Shown one piece after another: positions 1-6,494 of a DNA stretch of 7,027 nt. The notes below the pieces were generated by a model. That model did no database searches, was not told where the DNA came from, and saw nothing but the letters and a program-made list of their open reading frames with translations. The DNA lies in NCBI GenBank assembly GCA_910586315.1, contig CAJUIP010000078.1:1-7027 (forward strand), in the 5' to 3' direction. A program made the position numbers and the translations under genes. Within the stretch, counting starts at the first letter, position 1; every line of letters begins with the position of its first letter. This DNA comes from an uncultured Lachnospiraceae bacterium (GTDB lineage Bacteria > Bacillota > Clostridia > Lachnospirales > Lachnospiraceae).

Positions 1-506
1 TCTATACACAGTTTTTATTGAGTGCCCTTTACATAGGTTTTTCTATGGGAGTAGCTCCTGTTATCAGCTATAACTATGGGAAGCAGGACGAAAAAAAGCT
101 AAAGAATGTATTTTCTATTTGTATGCGGTTTATTGTCTTTGCTTCGGCCACTGTTTTTGTGGCAGCTTTTATTTTGGGTTCTCCATTGGTTAGTATGTTC
201 GCGGAAACAGGAACGCCTGTTTATGAAATTGTACGAAACGGATTTTTGATTTTTCCCTTTAGTTTTTTGTTTTGCGGGCTGAACATTTTTACCTCTGCCA
301 CATTTACAGCCGTTTCAAACGGGAAGCTGTCGGCAGTTTTGTCATTCCTGCGGACTTTTGGACTGATTACCGTGCTGTTGCTTATATTGCCTAACCTTTT
401 GGGTGTAACAGGAGTATGGCTTACAGTACCGATAGCAGAGCTAATCACTATGATTGTAGCATTGATTTTTCTTCGTCAGAACAGAGAGAAGTATCACTAC
501 GCATAA
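1..506 (+). CDS. MATE family multidrug efflux transporter, C-terminal part (5' end outside window)
   Basis: This is the C-terminal third or so (about 167 residues) of a polytopic membrane transporter that would export cationic drugs or metabolites using a Na+ or H+ gradient. The frame is open from base 3 to the TAA at 504-506; the TTG at 18-20 is internal, because the codons before it (Tyr-Thr-Gln-Phe-Leu) continue the protein. The family hallmark is the stretch around bases 40-100, a Gly-rich helix ending in Ala-Pro-Val-Ile-Ser-Tyr-Asn-Tyr-Gly followed by a charged loop of Lys, Asp and Glu. This fits the MATE pattern at the end of a helix in the second half of the pump. At least four more hydrophobic segments follow, with a short basic tail. 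The gene is visibly richer in A and T than the genes after 627. It is not obviously linked to the downstream AraC gene, which converges on it. The MATE assignment is fairly sure; the substrate is unknown. Confidence 0.88.
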   Translation, partial: YTQFLLSALYIGFSMGVAPVISYNYGKQDEKKLKNVFSICMRFIVFASATVFVAAFILGSPLVSMFAETGTPVYEIVRNGFLIFPFSFLFCGLNIFTSATFTAVSNGKLSAVLSFLRTFGLITVLLLILPNLLGVTGVWLTVPIAELITMIVALIFLRQNREKYHYA

Positions 507-626
507 AAGAAGGTTTTCATGCCGTCTGGCGGTTAATAAAAAAGCGGGAAATGCCGTAATCGTGGAAAACAGGTGTGAGGGCAGTCTGAATATCCGATAC
601 ATAGTGCGGGCAATGCTTAGAAGAAT
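507..626. other. Gap between convergent MATE and AraC genes
   Basis: This 120-base gap lies between two converging stop codons. I see no convincing gene and no clear intrinsic terminator. The only structures are very short: a GCC-loop-GGC stem near 521-530 followed by an A-rich run, and a 7-base inverted pair, CCGTAAT near 554 and ATTACGG near 643. The base composition changes here from AT-rich on the left to more balanced on the right. Confidence 0.4.
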
Positions 627-1592
627 TTATCCCGGAATGTCATTACGGAAGAGGCGCATGCAGGATGATTTTTCACCGTGCATTTGCTCTATACTTCCTG
701 CCATTTTGCGCCTGAACTCACCAGGGGTACACCCTTTTAACTCTCGAAATGTTTTAGCGAAATAGCTCATCTCCTGAAAGCCGCACTCTGCTCCAATGTC
801 CGAAATTTTCCGATTCGTAGATAGCAGCAGATCCGCTGCCTTTTGGATCCGCACCTGCTTGACATACTGAATGGGCGTACTGCCAATCATACTGCGAAAA
901 CACCGTAAGCATTCGTTTTCACTGACAGCAGCACTCTCCGCGATTTTGGCAAGTATCAGTTCCTCATTATAGTGTTCCTGGATATATTGGAGCATAATCT
1001 TGATTCGTTCCCCGTCCCTCATAGTTTTCTCTGAAGGCTTTCTTTCTGCTGCGGGGCAATTCTGGCTCAGAAGAAAGATGAGCTTGGAAAGCTGCTCCCG
1101 CACTTCAAACTCAAAGCCCGCCGTTTCAGATACACAGAATTCCCAAGCTGCTTGTATTGCTTTTGACGCAGCTTTTTCCCATTCCTGCCCGCGGGTAAAA
1201 TGGACGCAGGAACGGCATGGATCGGAGAGCAGAGGTTCCAGGTATTTCTGCCAGAGGATGCTGTCCACGCTTCCGCCCACCAGCCGGGGATGGAATACGA
1301 CAGACTGCAAATAACAGGGCTCCGCTCCTTTGTTCCATATCCCATGTAAAGCTCCGCTGTTAATAAAGAAACCTTCTCCCTGCTTCGCGATGTAATCTGC
1401 CCCATTGACAGAGACACGAGCGGTTCCGGTTTCAATGACCAAAATTTCCAGCTCGTCATGCCAGTGCCATGGCACGGACTTTTTCCTGATGTTGTCATGA
1501 TAGCAGGCCACAGGGAACAGGGGTGTACCATGATCTATCAGTTCCCGGCCCTGTCGGTCAGTGGAAACCGGACCGCATACACTCAAAGCCAT
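627..1592 (-). CDS. AraC family transcriptional regulator with N-terminal cupin sensor domain
   Basis: This 321-residue DNA-binding protein most likely controls the divergent MFS operon. Residues ~38-100 form a cupin-like ligand-binding barrel, marked by Pro-Trp-His-Trp-His-Asp-Glu at 41-47 and a Gly-rich turn, Gly-Glu-Gly-Phe-Phe-Ile-Asn, at 72-78. A helical linker follows. Residues ~195-295 carry the two helix-turn-helix motifs: the first at ~213-236 (Leu-Ala-Lys-Ile-Ala-Glu-Ser), the second at ~262-285, with the family signature Ile-Ser-Asp-Ile-Gly-Ala-Glu-Cys-Gly-Phe and the closing Thr-Pro-Gly-Glu-Phe-Arg-Arg. The length is normal for the family, plus a 25-residue tail after the second motif. 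The ATG at 1592 is supported by AGGAGG (1602-1607 on the plus strand) with 9 bases of spacing. The class is sure. The inducer is unknown; a sugar or related small molecule is usual for this architecture. Confidence 0.93.
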   Translation of the reverse strand: MALSVCGPVSTDRQGRELIDHGTPLFPVACYHDNIRKKSVPWHWHDELEILVIETGTARVSVNGADYIAKQGEGFFINSGALHGIWNKGAEPCYLQSVVFHPRLVGGSVDSILWQKYLEPLLSDPCRSCVHFTRGQEWEKAASKAIQAAWEFCVSETAGFEFEVREQLSKLIFLLSQNCPAAERKPSEKTMRDGERIKIMLQYIQEHYNEELILAKIAESAAVSENECLRCFRSMIGSTPIQYVKQVRIQKAADLLLSTNRKISDIGAECGFQEMSYFAKTFRELKGCTPGEFRRKMAGSIEQMHGEKSSCMRLFRNDIPG

Positions 1593-1662
1593 ATCTGTTT
1601 GCCTCCTGGTGATTTTGTTGCATTAACTTGTTGATTTCTTTCTAACATCTTTTTCTATCTGG

Positions 1663-1671
1663 TGGTATTAT
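1663..1671 (+). promoter_or_regulatory. Candidate extended -10 promoter of the MFS-HPr-like-PHP operon
   Basis: The bases TGGTATTAT match an extended -10 element (TG, one base, then TATTAT, which is 5 of 6 to TATAAT). Transcription would start near 1678, leaving a short leader of about 20 bases with the ribosome binding site AAGGAGGG at 1685-1692. At 17 bases upstream there is only a poor -35 (TAACAT, 1643-1648), which would suit a promoter that relies on an activator such as the divergent AraC protein. This is a motif match only. Confidence 0.45.
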
Positions 1672-1698
1672 CATATCAGAAACCAAGGAGGGATGCAA
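1670..1698 (-). promoter_or_regulatory. Candidate promoter of the AraC-family gene
   Basis: On the minus strand, TTGCAT (1698-1693) is followed after 17 bases by TATGAT (1675-1670), preceded by TG as an extended -10 (1678-1676). This would give a leader of about 70 bases before the regulator's ATG at 1592. It overlaps the plus-strand -10 by two bases, so the two promoters could compete for polymerase. This is a motif match only. Confidence 0.33.
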
Positions 1699-1699
1699 G

Positions 1700-2863
1700 A
1701 TGCTTCATTTGCTTTTAGCAGTCATTTATATTTCTTTTATCAGCCTGGGCCTGCCCGATGCCCTTTTGGGGTCGGCATGGCCGTCCATGTACGGTGAGTT
1801 TGACGTTCCCGTTTCCTATGCGGGAGTCATCTCTATGATTATCGCGGTGGGGACGATCATCTCCAGCCTGCAAAGTGACCGGCTTACCCGCAAGCTGGGG
1901 GCTGGAAAGGTAACAGCCATCAGCGTGGGAATGACAGCGGCGGCGATTTTCGGCTTTTCCGTCAGCCACTCCTTTTGGATGTTATGCCTGTGGGCGGTTC
2001 CCTACGGCCTGGGAGCGGGCAGCGTGGACGCGGCGCTGAACAACTATGTGGCGCTTCACTTTGCCAGCCGCCACATGAGTTGGCTCCATTGTATGTGGGG
2101 CATCGGGGCATCCCTTGGGCCGTACATTATGGGTTACGCACTCACTGGCGGAGGCGGCTGGAACATGGGTTACCGCTATATTGCTCTGTTGCAAATCGCG
2201 CTGACCGTAGTCTTGTTTTTGAGCCTCCCGCTCTGGAAAACTTCAATGGGTGGTAAAGAAGAAGCAGAACCGACCCCGGCAATGACCTTGAGTCAAATTC
2301 TCCATATCCCCGGAGCAAAAGCGGTTATGGTGACATTCTTCTGCTACTGCGCCGTAGAGCAGACCACAGGTTTGTGGGCCAGCAGTTATCTTGTCCTGCA
2401 AAAGGGCATTCCGGCGGAAACCGCGGCCAGATTTGCCAGTCTGTTCTTTATCGGTATTACAGTTGGGCGGGTGCTAAGCGGCTTTTTGACCATGAAGTTA
2501 AACGATGGACAGATGGTTCGCATGGGGCAGGGAATCATCGCAGCCGGGATCATTGCCTTTTTGCTGCCGTTCGGGGAATACGCCGCTCTTGCGGGATTGA
2601 TTCTCATTGGTCTTGGCTGCGCTCCCATTTATCCCAGCATTATCCATGCCACGCCTGACCACTTTGGCGCGGATAAGTCTCAGGCGTTCATCGGTGTCCA
2701 GATGGCCAGCGCCTATGCGGGCACCTGTTTCATGCCGCCCCTGTTTGGCCTGATCGCCAATCACATTACGATAATCCTGTTTCCCTTTTACCTGTTAGTG
2801 ATTTTGAGTGTAATGATACTCATGCACGAGACGCTGTTGAAACACAGCGGGAAAGGAGTTTAA
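1700..2863 (+). CDS. MFS transporter (sugar/metabolite permease-like)
   Basis: This 387-residue inner-membrane permease is of normal length for a 12-helix major facilitator. The first half begins with Gly-Leu-Pro-Asp-Ala-Leu-Leu-Gly at ~17-24. The loop between helices 2 and 3 carries the MFS motif as Asp60-Arg61, Arg64, Gly67 and Lys70. Next come Tyr-Gly-Leu-Gly-Ala-Gly-Ser-Val-Asp-Ala at 102-111 with Asn114-Asn115, then Trp-Leu-His-Cys at 128-131 and a Gly-Pro pair at 140-141. This pattern recalls the FucP-like sugar permease branch. A polar central loop spans ~180-198. The second-half equivalent loop is at ~256-273 (Gly-Arg-Val-Leu-Ser-Gly). Glu220-Gln221 are buried polar residues that could contact substrate. 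The start is set by AAGGAGGG with 7 bases of spacing. The gene leads a three-gene operon, with its TAA one base before the next ATG. The family is sure; the substrate is unknown, although a PHP phosphoesterase partner hints at a phosphorylated or nucleotide-like compound. Confidence 0.9.
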   Translation: MLHLLLAVIYISFISLGLPDALLGSAWPSMYGEFDVPVSYAGVISMIIAVGTIISSLQSDRLTRKLGAGKVTAISVGMTAAAIFGFSVSHSFWMLCLWAVPYGLGAGSVDAALNNYVALHFASRHMSWLHCMWGIGASLGPYIMGYALTGGGGWNMGYRYIALLQIALTVVLFLSLPLWKTSMGGKEEAEPTPAMTLSQILHIPGAKAVMVTFFCYCAVEQTTGLWASSYLVLQKGIPAETAARFASLFFIGITVGRVLSGFLTMKLNDGQMVRMGQGIIAAGIIAFLLPFGEYAALAGLILIGLGCAPIYPSIIHATPDHFGADKSQAFIGVQMASAYAGTCFMPPLFGLIANHITIILFPFYLLVILSVMILMHETLLKHSGKGV

Positions 2864-2864
2864 G

Positions 2865-3101
2865 ATGCTTACCTTCTTTTTGATTCCTGACACAGAGCGG
2901 TTTTTAAAGCTGGTGAACAAAAGCTGCGGCGAGGTCATGCTGCATATGCCAGACGGCAGCAAGCGTGATTTGAAGCACAGCAGTGATGCCAATCAAATGC
3001 TGGAGGCTGTAAAGTCCAGGGGAACCGGAGTGGAAATCAGTCTCTCCAACCACCAGGATGCCAAGTCTTTCATCCAGTATATGGCGGAGGCGGCGCTATG
3101 A
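2865..3101 (+). CDS. Small HPr-fold-like protein of unknown function
   Basis: This 78-residue soluble protein sits between the permease and the phosphoesterase. It has its own ribosome binding site, AAAGGAG at 2852-2858 (6 bases of spacing), which lies inside the end of the permease gene. The likely order of strands and helices is strand, helix with Phe-Leu-Lys-Leu-Val-Asn-Lys (13-19), strand with Glu-Val-Met-Leu-His-Met (23-28), a turn Asp-Gly-Ser (30-32), Asp-Leu-Lys-His-Ser-Ser-Asp-Ala (35-42), strand with Val-Glu-Ile-Ser-Leu (56-60), and a last helix (63-77). This order and spacing resemble HPr-like small proteins of Clostridia, in which the segment after the turn usually reads Asp-Ala-Lys-Ser. 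No histidine stands at the place of the phosphorylated His near residue 15 of true HPr, so phosphotransfer in the sugar PTS is unlikely. It could be a regulatory or binding partner of either neighbour. The gene is certain enough from spacing and overlap; the fold is inferred by eye. Confidence 0.75.
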   Translation: MLTFFLIPDTERFLKLVNKSCGEVMLHMPDGSKRDLKHSSDANQMLEAVKSRGTGVEISLSNHQDAKSFIQYMAEAAL

Positions 3102-3979
3102 CGGATCTGCATATGCACAGTTGGTATAGCGAGGACGGAGAGTTTACTCCGACGGAACTGGTAGGGCAGTGTTACTGGCTGGGAATCACGACCATGTCCA
3201 TTACAGACCACAACTGCGCCCGGGCCAACACCGAAGCCCGGGCGCAGGCGGAGGCGAAGGGCATTCGGTATATCAGCGGAATTGAGATTGATTGTGTTTA
3301 CAAAGGGTTGAATTTTCATGTGCTTGGGTATGGGTTTGATGAGCAGAGCGCAGATTTTGTCCGTGTCGAGAAAAATATCGAGCAGCAAAGTTTTCTTGCG
3401 TTGCTGGAACGCCTTGAGAAAACACAGGCGCTAGGGTTCTATGTCACGCAAAACGAGATGTGGGAGTTATCCAGGGAAGCTTATTGGAAGGGAAGCTGGT
3501 CGGGGGAAATGTTTGCCGAGCTGCTGCTGACAAAGCCGGAGTACACCGGTCATCCGCTTCTTTGCCCTTACCGGCCCGGAGGGACCAGGAGTGACAATCC
3601 CTACGTCAATTTCTATTGGGACTACTACGCTCAGGGGAAGCCCTGCTATGTGGAGATGGAATATCCGCCCATGGAGGAGATCATCGGCATGATTCACCGG
3701 AACCACGGAAAAGCAGTTTTGGCCCATCCTGGCGTGAATCTGAAGGACCGGGAGGGATTGCTGGGGGATGTCCTGGCCTTAGGTGTGGACGGTGTAGAGG
3801 CGTTCAGCAGCTACCACACCCCAAAACAGGCGTTGGAGTTTTACCGGCAGACACAGAAGTGGGGTCTGTTCGCCACCTGCGGCAGCGATTATCATGGAAA
3901 GACAAAGCCCTCCATTTGTTTGGGAGGATATGGCAAATTGCCTCCCAACTGGGAGTGGTTTTTCTCTAACCGCTTTTGA
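3098..3979 (+). CDS. PHP domain metal-dependent phosphoesterase (YciV/TrpH-like)
   Basis: This 293-residue cytoplasmic hydrolase has the full set of PHP motifs. They are His5-x-His7 in the opening Asp-Leu-His-Met-His-Ser, with Glu12/Asp13 before Gly14; Thr-Asp37-His38-Asn; Gly-Ile-Glu63-Ile-Asp; His74 in a Phe-His-Val-Leu-Gly strand; Leu-Ala-His210-Pro-Gly; His240 after Gly-Val-Glu-Ala-Phe; and Gly-Ser-Asp264-Tyr-His266-Gly. These residues bind two or three metal ions. The insert at ~140-200, ending in Tyr-Val-Glu-Met-Glu-Tyr-Pro-Pro before the Ala-His-Pro motif, is typical of the YciV/TrpH branch, whose known members hydrolyse nucleoside 3',5'-bisphosphates or short RNA 5' ends. Polymerase-linked and histidinol-phosphatase PHP proteins fit less well. 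The ATG overlaps the previous stop as ATGA and is preceded by GGAGG at 3086-3090, so translation is coupled. The fold and metal chemistry are sure; the substrate is inferred. Confidence 0.88.
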   Translation: MTDLHMHSWYSEDGEFTPTELVGQCYWLGITTMSITDHNCARANTEARAQAEAKGIRYISGIEIDCVYKGLNFHVLGYGFDEQSADFVRVEKNIEQQSFLALLERLEKTQALGFYVTQNEMWELSREAYWKGSWSGEMFAELLLTKPEYTGHPLLCPYRPGGTRSDNPYVNFYWDYYAQGKPCYVEMEYPPMEEIIGMIHRNHGKAVLAHPGVNLKDREGLLGDVLALGVDGVEAFSSYHTPKQALEFYRQTQKWGLFATCGSDYHGKTKPSICLGGYGKLPPNWEWFFSNRF

Positions 3980-4031
3980 CGACAGCACGAACCATCCTTT
4001 TACGACTGCACCTATGATTGTGAATTGTCAT

Positions 4032-4078
4032 AAAAGCCTCCTTTATTTTCTGCGCCAAACTCCAAACAGGCTTTTTTT
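4032..4078 (+). terminator. Intrinsic terminator of the MFS-HPr-like-PHP operon, possibly bidirectional
   Basis: AAAAGCCT (4032-4039) pairs exactly with AGGCTTTT (4068-4075), and the plus strand continues into a run of seven T (4072-4078). The loop is long, 28 bases, so the hairpin is weaker than usual. On the minus strand the same stem ends in only four T before A, so stopping of the Sel1 operon here would be weaker. The 3' arm and T-run lie inside the last codons of the converging Sel1 gene. Confidence 0.5.
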
Positions 4079-5278
4079 GTAATGTTTCAGTGCCTCGATT
4101 GCCGGTCCATAATTTCCCGCTGCTTTCAAATACTCCACGCCTTTTTCAATGTTCTCCTGCACGCCGATCCCTTCGGTGTACATCATCCCCAGCCCATAGC
4201 TTTTATAGGGCGAATCCTGGCTTTTCTCCAGAAATGCCTTTCCCCGTGCCGGGTTCTGCTGGCAGCCGTGCCCCAACAGATAACAGATTCCCAGAAGATC
4301 ATATTTGACATATTCCGGTTCCTCATCCCTCTCCAGCCACTGAACCGCCCGCGCGTAGTCAGCTTTTGTACCCCAGCCGTGAAAATACATGAGTCCCAAC
4401 TGGCGGCAGGCATAGCTGTCATTGCCATAGCTGGCGGTTTTTTCGTAGCACTCTAAGGCATAGGGTAGATTGCGCTCCACCGCCCTGCCGTTCCAATAAA
4501 TATCCCCTATGATATGCCAGCTCCAGAGATGTCCTGCCTCTGCCGCTTTCAGCGCCCAGGGAAGAGCTTCTTTATCGTTATCCTCTGTATAGGCCAGATA
4601 ATGGGCATAGGCATACATCCACTCCGGGTAGCCCCGTTCTGCGCCCTGGCGCATAATGGGAACTTCCTTTCCCGGCTCTGCCGGAATGTATTCTCCCCGT
4701 CCATGCTCGTAGTAATGACCATAATTCCGCCCCGCCAGTATCATGCCGCCGGAAAATGCTTTCTCAAACCAGGGGAGACACTGTTTTATCTGCAGGCGTT
4801 TCCATTCGTTCCAGGCTCCCCTATTTGCAAATTCACTTTCCCTGCGATCTTCGATCTCTATGATGTCCAGAAAATAATAGGTGTTCCCAATCATGTACTG
4901 GCAGAAGGCACAGCCGTTTTCGGCTTTTTCATAGATGACATCCCAGGCTTCCTTTATGCTCTTAAAAGGCATGATTTCCCGCAGCTCCGGTGTCAGCATA
5001 TCCATTCGCAGCGCTCCCAGAACCGCAGCGGCGCTGCCCAGGGAGATCGCCTGATGGAGCATGGCATAGGCCGCCGCCTCGTTTTCTTCAAAAGGGTGAT
5101 ATTCCCAGCTGTAACAGGAGCCGGAAAAGCAGCGGGAGAGGAAATAGCAGGCATCCCCATCATCTTCCTTTGCCGCAGCCAATAACGCGTCCGCAGCTGC
5201 TTTTGCCTTGTCGTTATCACAACAATAATAAAGATCCTCAATGGCTTTATCCACTACATCGCTAAAGTACTTACCCAT
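4043..5278 (-). CDS. Sel1-repeat (tetratricopeptide-like) protein
   Basis: This 411-residue protein has no signal peptide or membrane segment, so it should be cytoplasmic. It is built of paired helices of the Sel1 type. The clearest units are at ~252-287 (Ile-Ile-Gly-Asp-Ile-Tyr-Trp-Asn-Gly then Ala-Leu-Glu-Cys-Tyr-Glu-Lys), ~288-319 (Leu-Gly-Leu-Met-Tyr-Phe-His-Gly-Trp-Gly), ~324-353 (Leu-Gly-Ile-Cys-Tyr-Leu-Leu-Gly-His-Gly) and ~358-390 (Leu-Gly-Met-Met-Tyr-Thr-Glu-Gly-Ile-Gly). Weaker units lie at ~43-81, 122-178 and 180-250; the 122-178 unit is stretched by a charged insert at ~141-165. Such repeats make a superhelical scaffold for protein partners; no catalytic motif is seen. The start overlaps the stop of the upstream gene by 8 bases within ATGGGTAA, so translation is coupled. 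AAAGG lies 12 bases upstream, somewhat far. The likely partner is the two-helix membrane protein encoded just before it. The repeat type is sure; the role is unknown. Confidence 0.88.
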   Translation of the reverse strand: MGKYFSDVVDKAIEDLYYCCDNDKAKAAADALLAAAKEDDGDACYFLSRCFSGSCYSWEYHPFEENEAAAYAMLHQAISLGSAAAVLGALRMDMLTPELREIMPFKSIKEAWDVIYEKAENGCAFCQYMIGNTYYFLDIIEIEDRRESEFANRGAWNEWKRLQIKQCLPWFEKAFSGGMILAGRNYGHYYEHGRGEYIPAEPGKEVPIMRQGAERGYPEWMYAYAHYLAYTEDNDKEALPWALKAAEAGHLWSWHIIGDIYWNGRAVERNLPYALECYEKTASYGNDSYACRQLGLMYFHGWGTKADYARAVQWLERDEEPEYVKYDLLGICYLLGHGCQQNPARGKAFLEKSQDSPYKSYGLGMMYTEGIGVQENIEKGVEYLKAAGNYGPAIEALKHYKKSLFGVWRRK

Positions 5279-6494
5279 GCTTCTTTTTATCCTTTCTCTT
5301 TTCTTTTTCCATCCTGGCGGTAAGAGCCTCTATTTGGGCGGTGACGTCAGCCCAGCCGCTCATTTTTTCAAAAAAGCCGTGCTCCAAGTAATTGACCAGC
5401 CAGAACTTCACCTGCACCACAGTTCCTTCTTTCGCCAGAAACCTGGCATCCCCTCTTCCTGTGTTATTGGTACACCAGATCACCATCAAGTCACTTTGAA
5501 CGCCGGGAAAGAAATCAAGCGCCTGCGTTCCCCATTCCAGGACTGCTTTTGTGTATTTTCCCTCATGGATACCGTCAATGGCCAGTTCCACATCCCTGGC
5601 GGAGAAAAAGTTATGTTCATCATGCCAGCTCTCCCCAAAAATCACCAGAAGCTGGCGCCAATGCCGCATTTGGCCTTTTTGGTCTCTTTGAAGCTGCTGC
5701 CAGAAAGAGTTTATGTGTTCCTCAGTCTGCCGGATATCGGCTTCGATTTTCCCCAACCCAGCTTCTTCTGTATTTATCAAAGAGTTTGGTTTGTCAAAAT
5801 CAGCAGCCGGTTCAGCTGCCTCATTCGTATCTTCCGGGCTGTCTTTTGTTTCGCCTGGACAGATGCTGTTTTCCTCCCATTCGGTGTCCTCTTCCTCGCC
5901 GCTTCCATCTTCATCATCATATCCATTCTCTATTTTTTTCCACCCCGAAAGGTCAGCGCTGCCAGTCAGGAGCTTTTCAAACCAGTCCTTCGCCTCGTCA
6001 AATTCAGCGCTTTTATGGTACGATTCATATCCGCCTTTCGATTCATCCAAAAATGCTGTTAATCCAAAGAGTTCGTGATACATGCAGAAAATCTGGCTTA
6101 TATTTCCTATCTCCTGTACAGCAAAAGGCGGCAGGATCTGGAGTCTGAAAACGCCCCCTTTATCACTTCCCATCAGGCTTTCCATCTGTTTTTGTAAAGT
6201 CTCCACCGTAACATTGGACGTCCTGTTTCCGGATGTGTCCGTAAGGATAAACTGGCTGGCCGGTGTCTGCTTATGTTTTTTATCCGGCGCCACCAGATCA
6301 CGTACCCCGTCCCATATCCCCAGCAAGCCAAAGCCCGCCATCCCAAGCCCGATCAGGAGCCGGACAATGCCAATTCCTTCCTTTATTTCAAAAAGTCCGA
6401 TTGTTACCAGACCAAAGCCCAGAAATGCAGCGTAGCCTCCCAATATAAGAGGCACAAACCGCAGCCGTTTTCCTGTTCTGTTATTTTTTCCCAT
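5271..6494 (-). CDS. Unrecognised protein with two N-terminal membrane helices and acidic linker
   Basis: I do not recognise this 407-residue protein. From the start chosen here, it has a basic N-terminus, two close hydrophobic segments at ~13-35 and ~42-64, and a first soluble part at ~80-185 rich in Phe, Tyr and Trp. An acidic linker follows (~190-245, including runs of Asp and Glu). A second soluble domain spans ~250-385, with Trp-Arg-Gln-Leu-Leu-Val-Ile-Phe near 280 and Thr-Val-Val-Gln-Val-Lys-Phe-Trp near 360. It ends in a Lys-rich tail. This suggests membrane anchoring with a large, probably cytoplasmic, body. The open frame extends to an ATG at 6521, but that start has no good ribosome site. 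ATG 6494 has GGGGAGG (6501-6507) at 6 bases and overlaps the end of an upstream frame. ATG 6497 is only 3 bases from the same site. The 3' end overlaps the Sel1 gene by 8 bases. The gene is sure; its function is not known. Confidence 0.8.
   Translation of the reverse strand: MGKNNRTGKRLRFVPLILGGYAAFLGFGLVTIGLFEIKEGIGIVRLLIGLGMAGFGLLGIWDGVRDLVAPDKKHKQTPASQFILTDTSGNRTSNVTVETLQKQMESLMGSDKGGVFRLQILPPFAVQEIGNISQIFCMYHELFGLTAFLDESKGGYESYHKSAEFDEAKDWFEKLLTGSADLSGWKKIENGYDDEDGSGEEEDTEWEENSICPGETKDSPEDTNEAAEPAADFDKPNSLINTEEAGLGKIEADIRQTEEHINSFWQQLQRDQKGQMRHWRQLLVIFGESWHDEHNFFSARDVELAIDGIHEGKYTKAVLEWGTQALDFFPGVQSDLMVIWCTNNTGRGDARFLAKEGTVVQVKFWLVNYLEHGFFEKMSGWADVTAQIEALTARMEKEKRKDKKKHG

Noticed and set aside
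515..545. Terminator after the MATE gene
   Set aside because: The only hairpin is a 3-base-pair stem, and the run after it is mostly A rather than T on the plus strand.
562..765. 67-codon plus-strand open frame between MATE and AraC
   Set aside because: Most of it overlaps the end of the regulator on the other strand, it has no ribosome site, and its residues do not look protein-like.
1067..1531. 154-codon minus-strand open frame inside the AraC gene
   Set aside because: It is an alternative frame of the regulator with no family pattern; the AraC frame has cupin and helix-turn-helix motifs plus a strong ribosome site.
4514..5185. 223-codon plus-strand open frame opposite the Sel1 gene
   Set aside because: It lies wholly antisense to the clear Sel1 repeats, and its composition reflects their reverse complement.
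5241..6062. 273-codon plus-strand open frame opposite the membrane-protein gene
   Set aside because: It is an antisense shadow of the 5271-6494 gene: Phe, Ser, Pro and His rich, with no ribosome site and no domain pattern.
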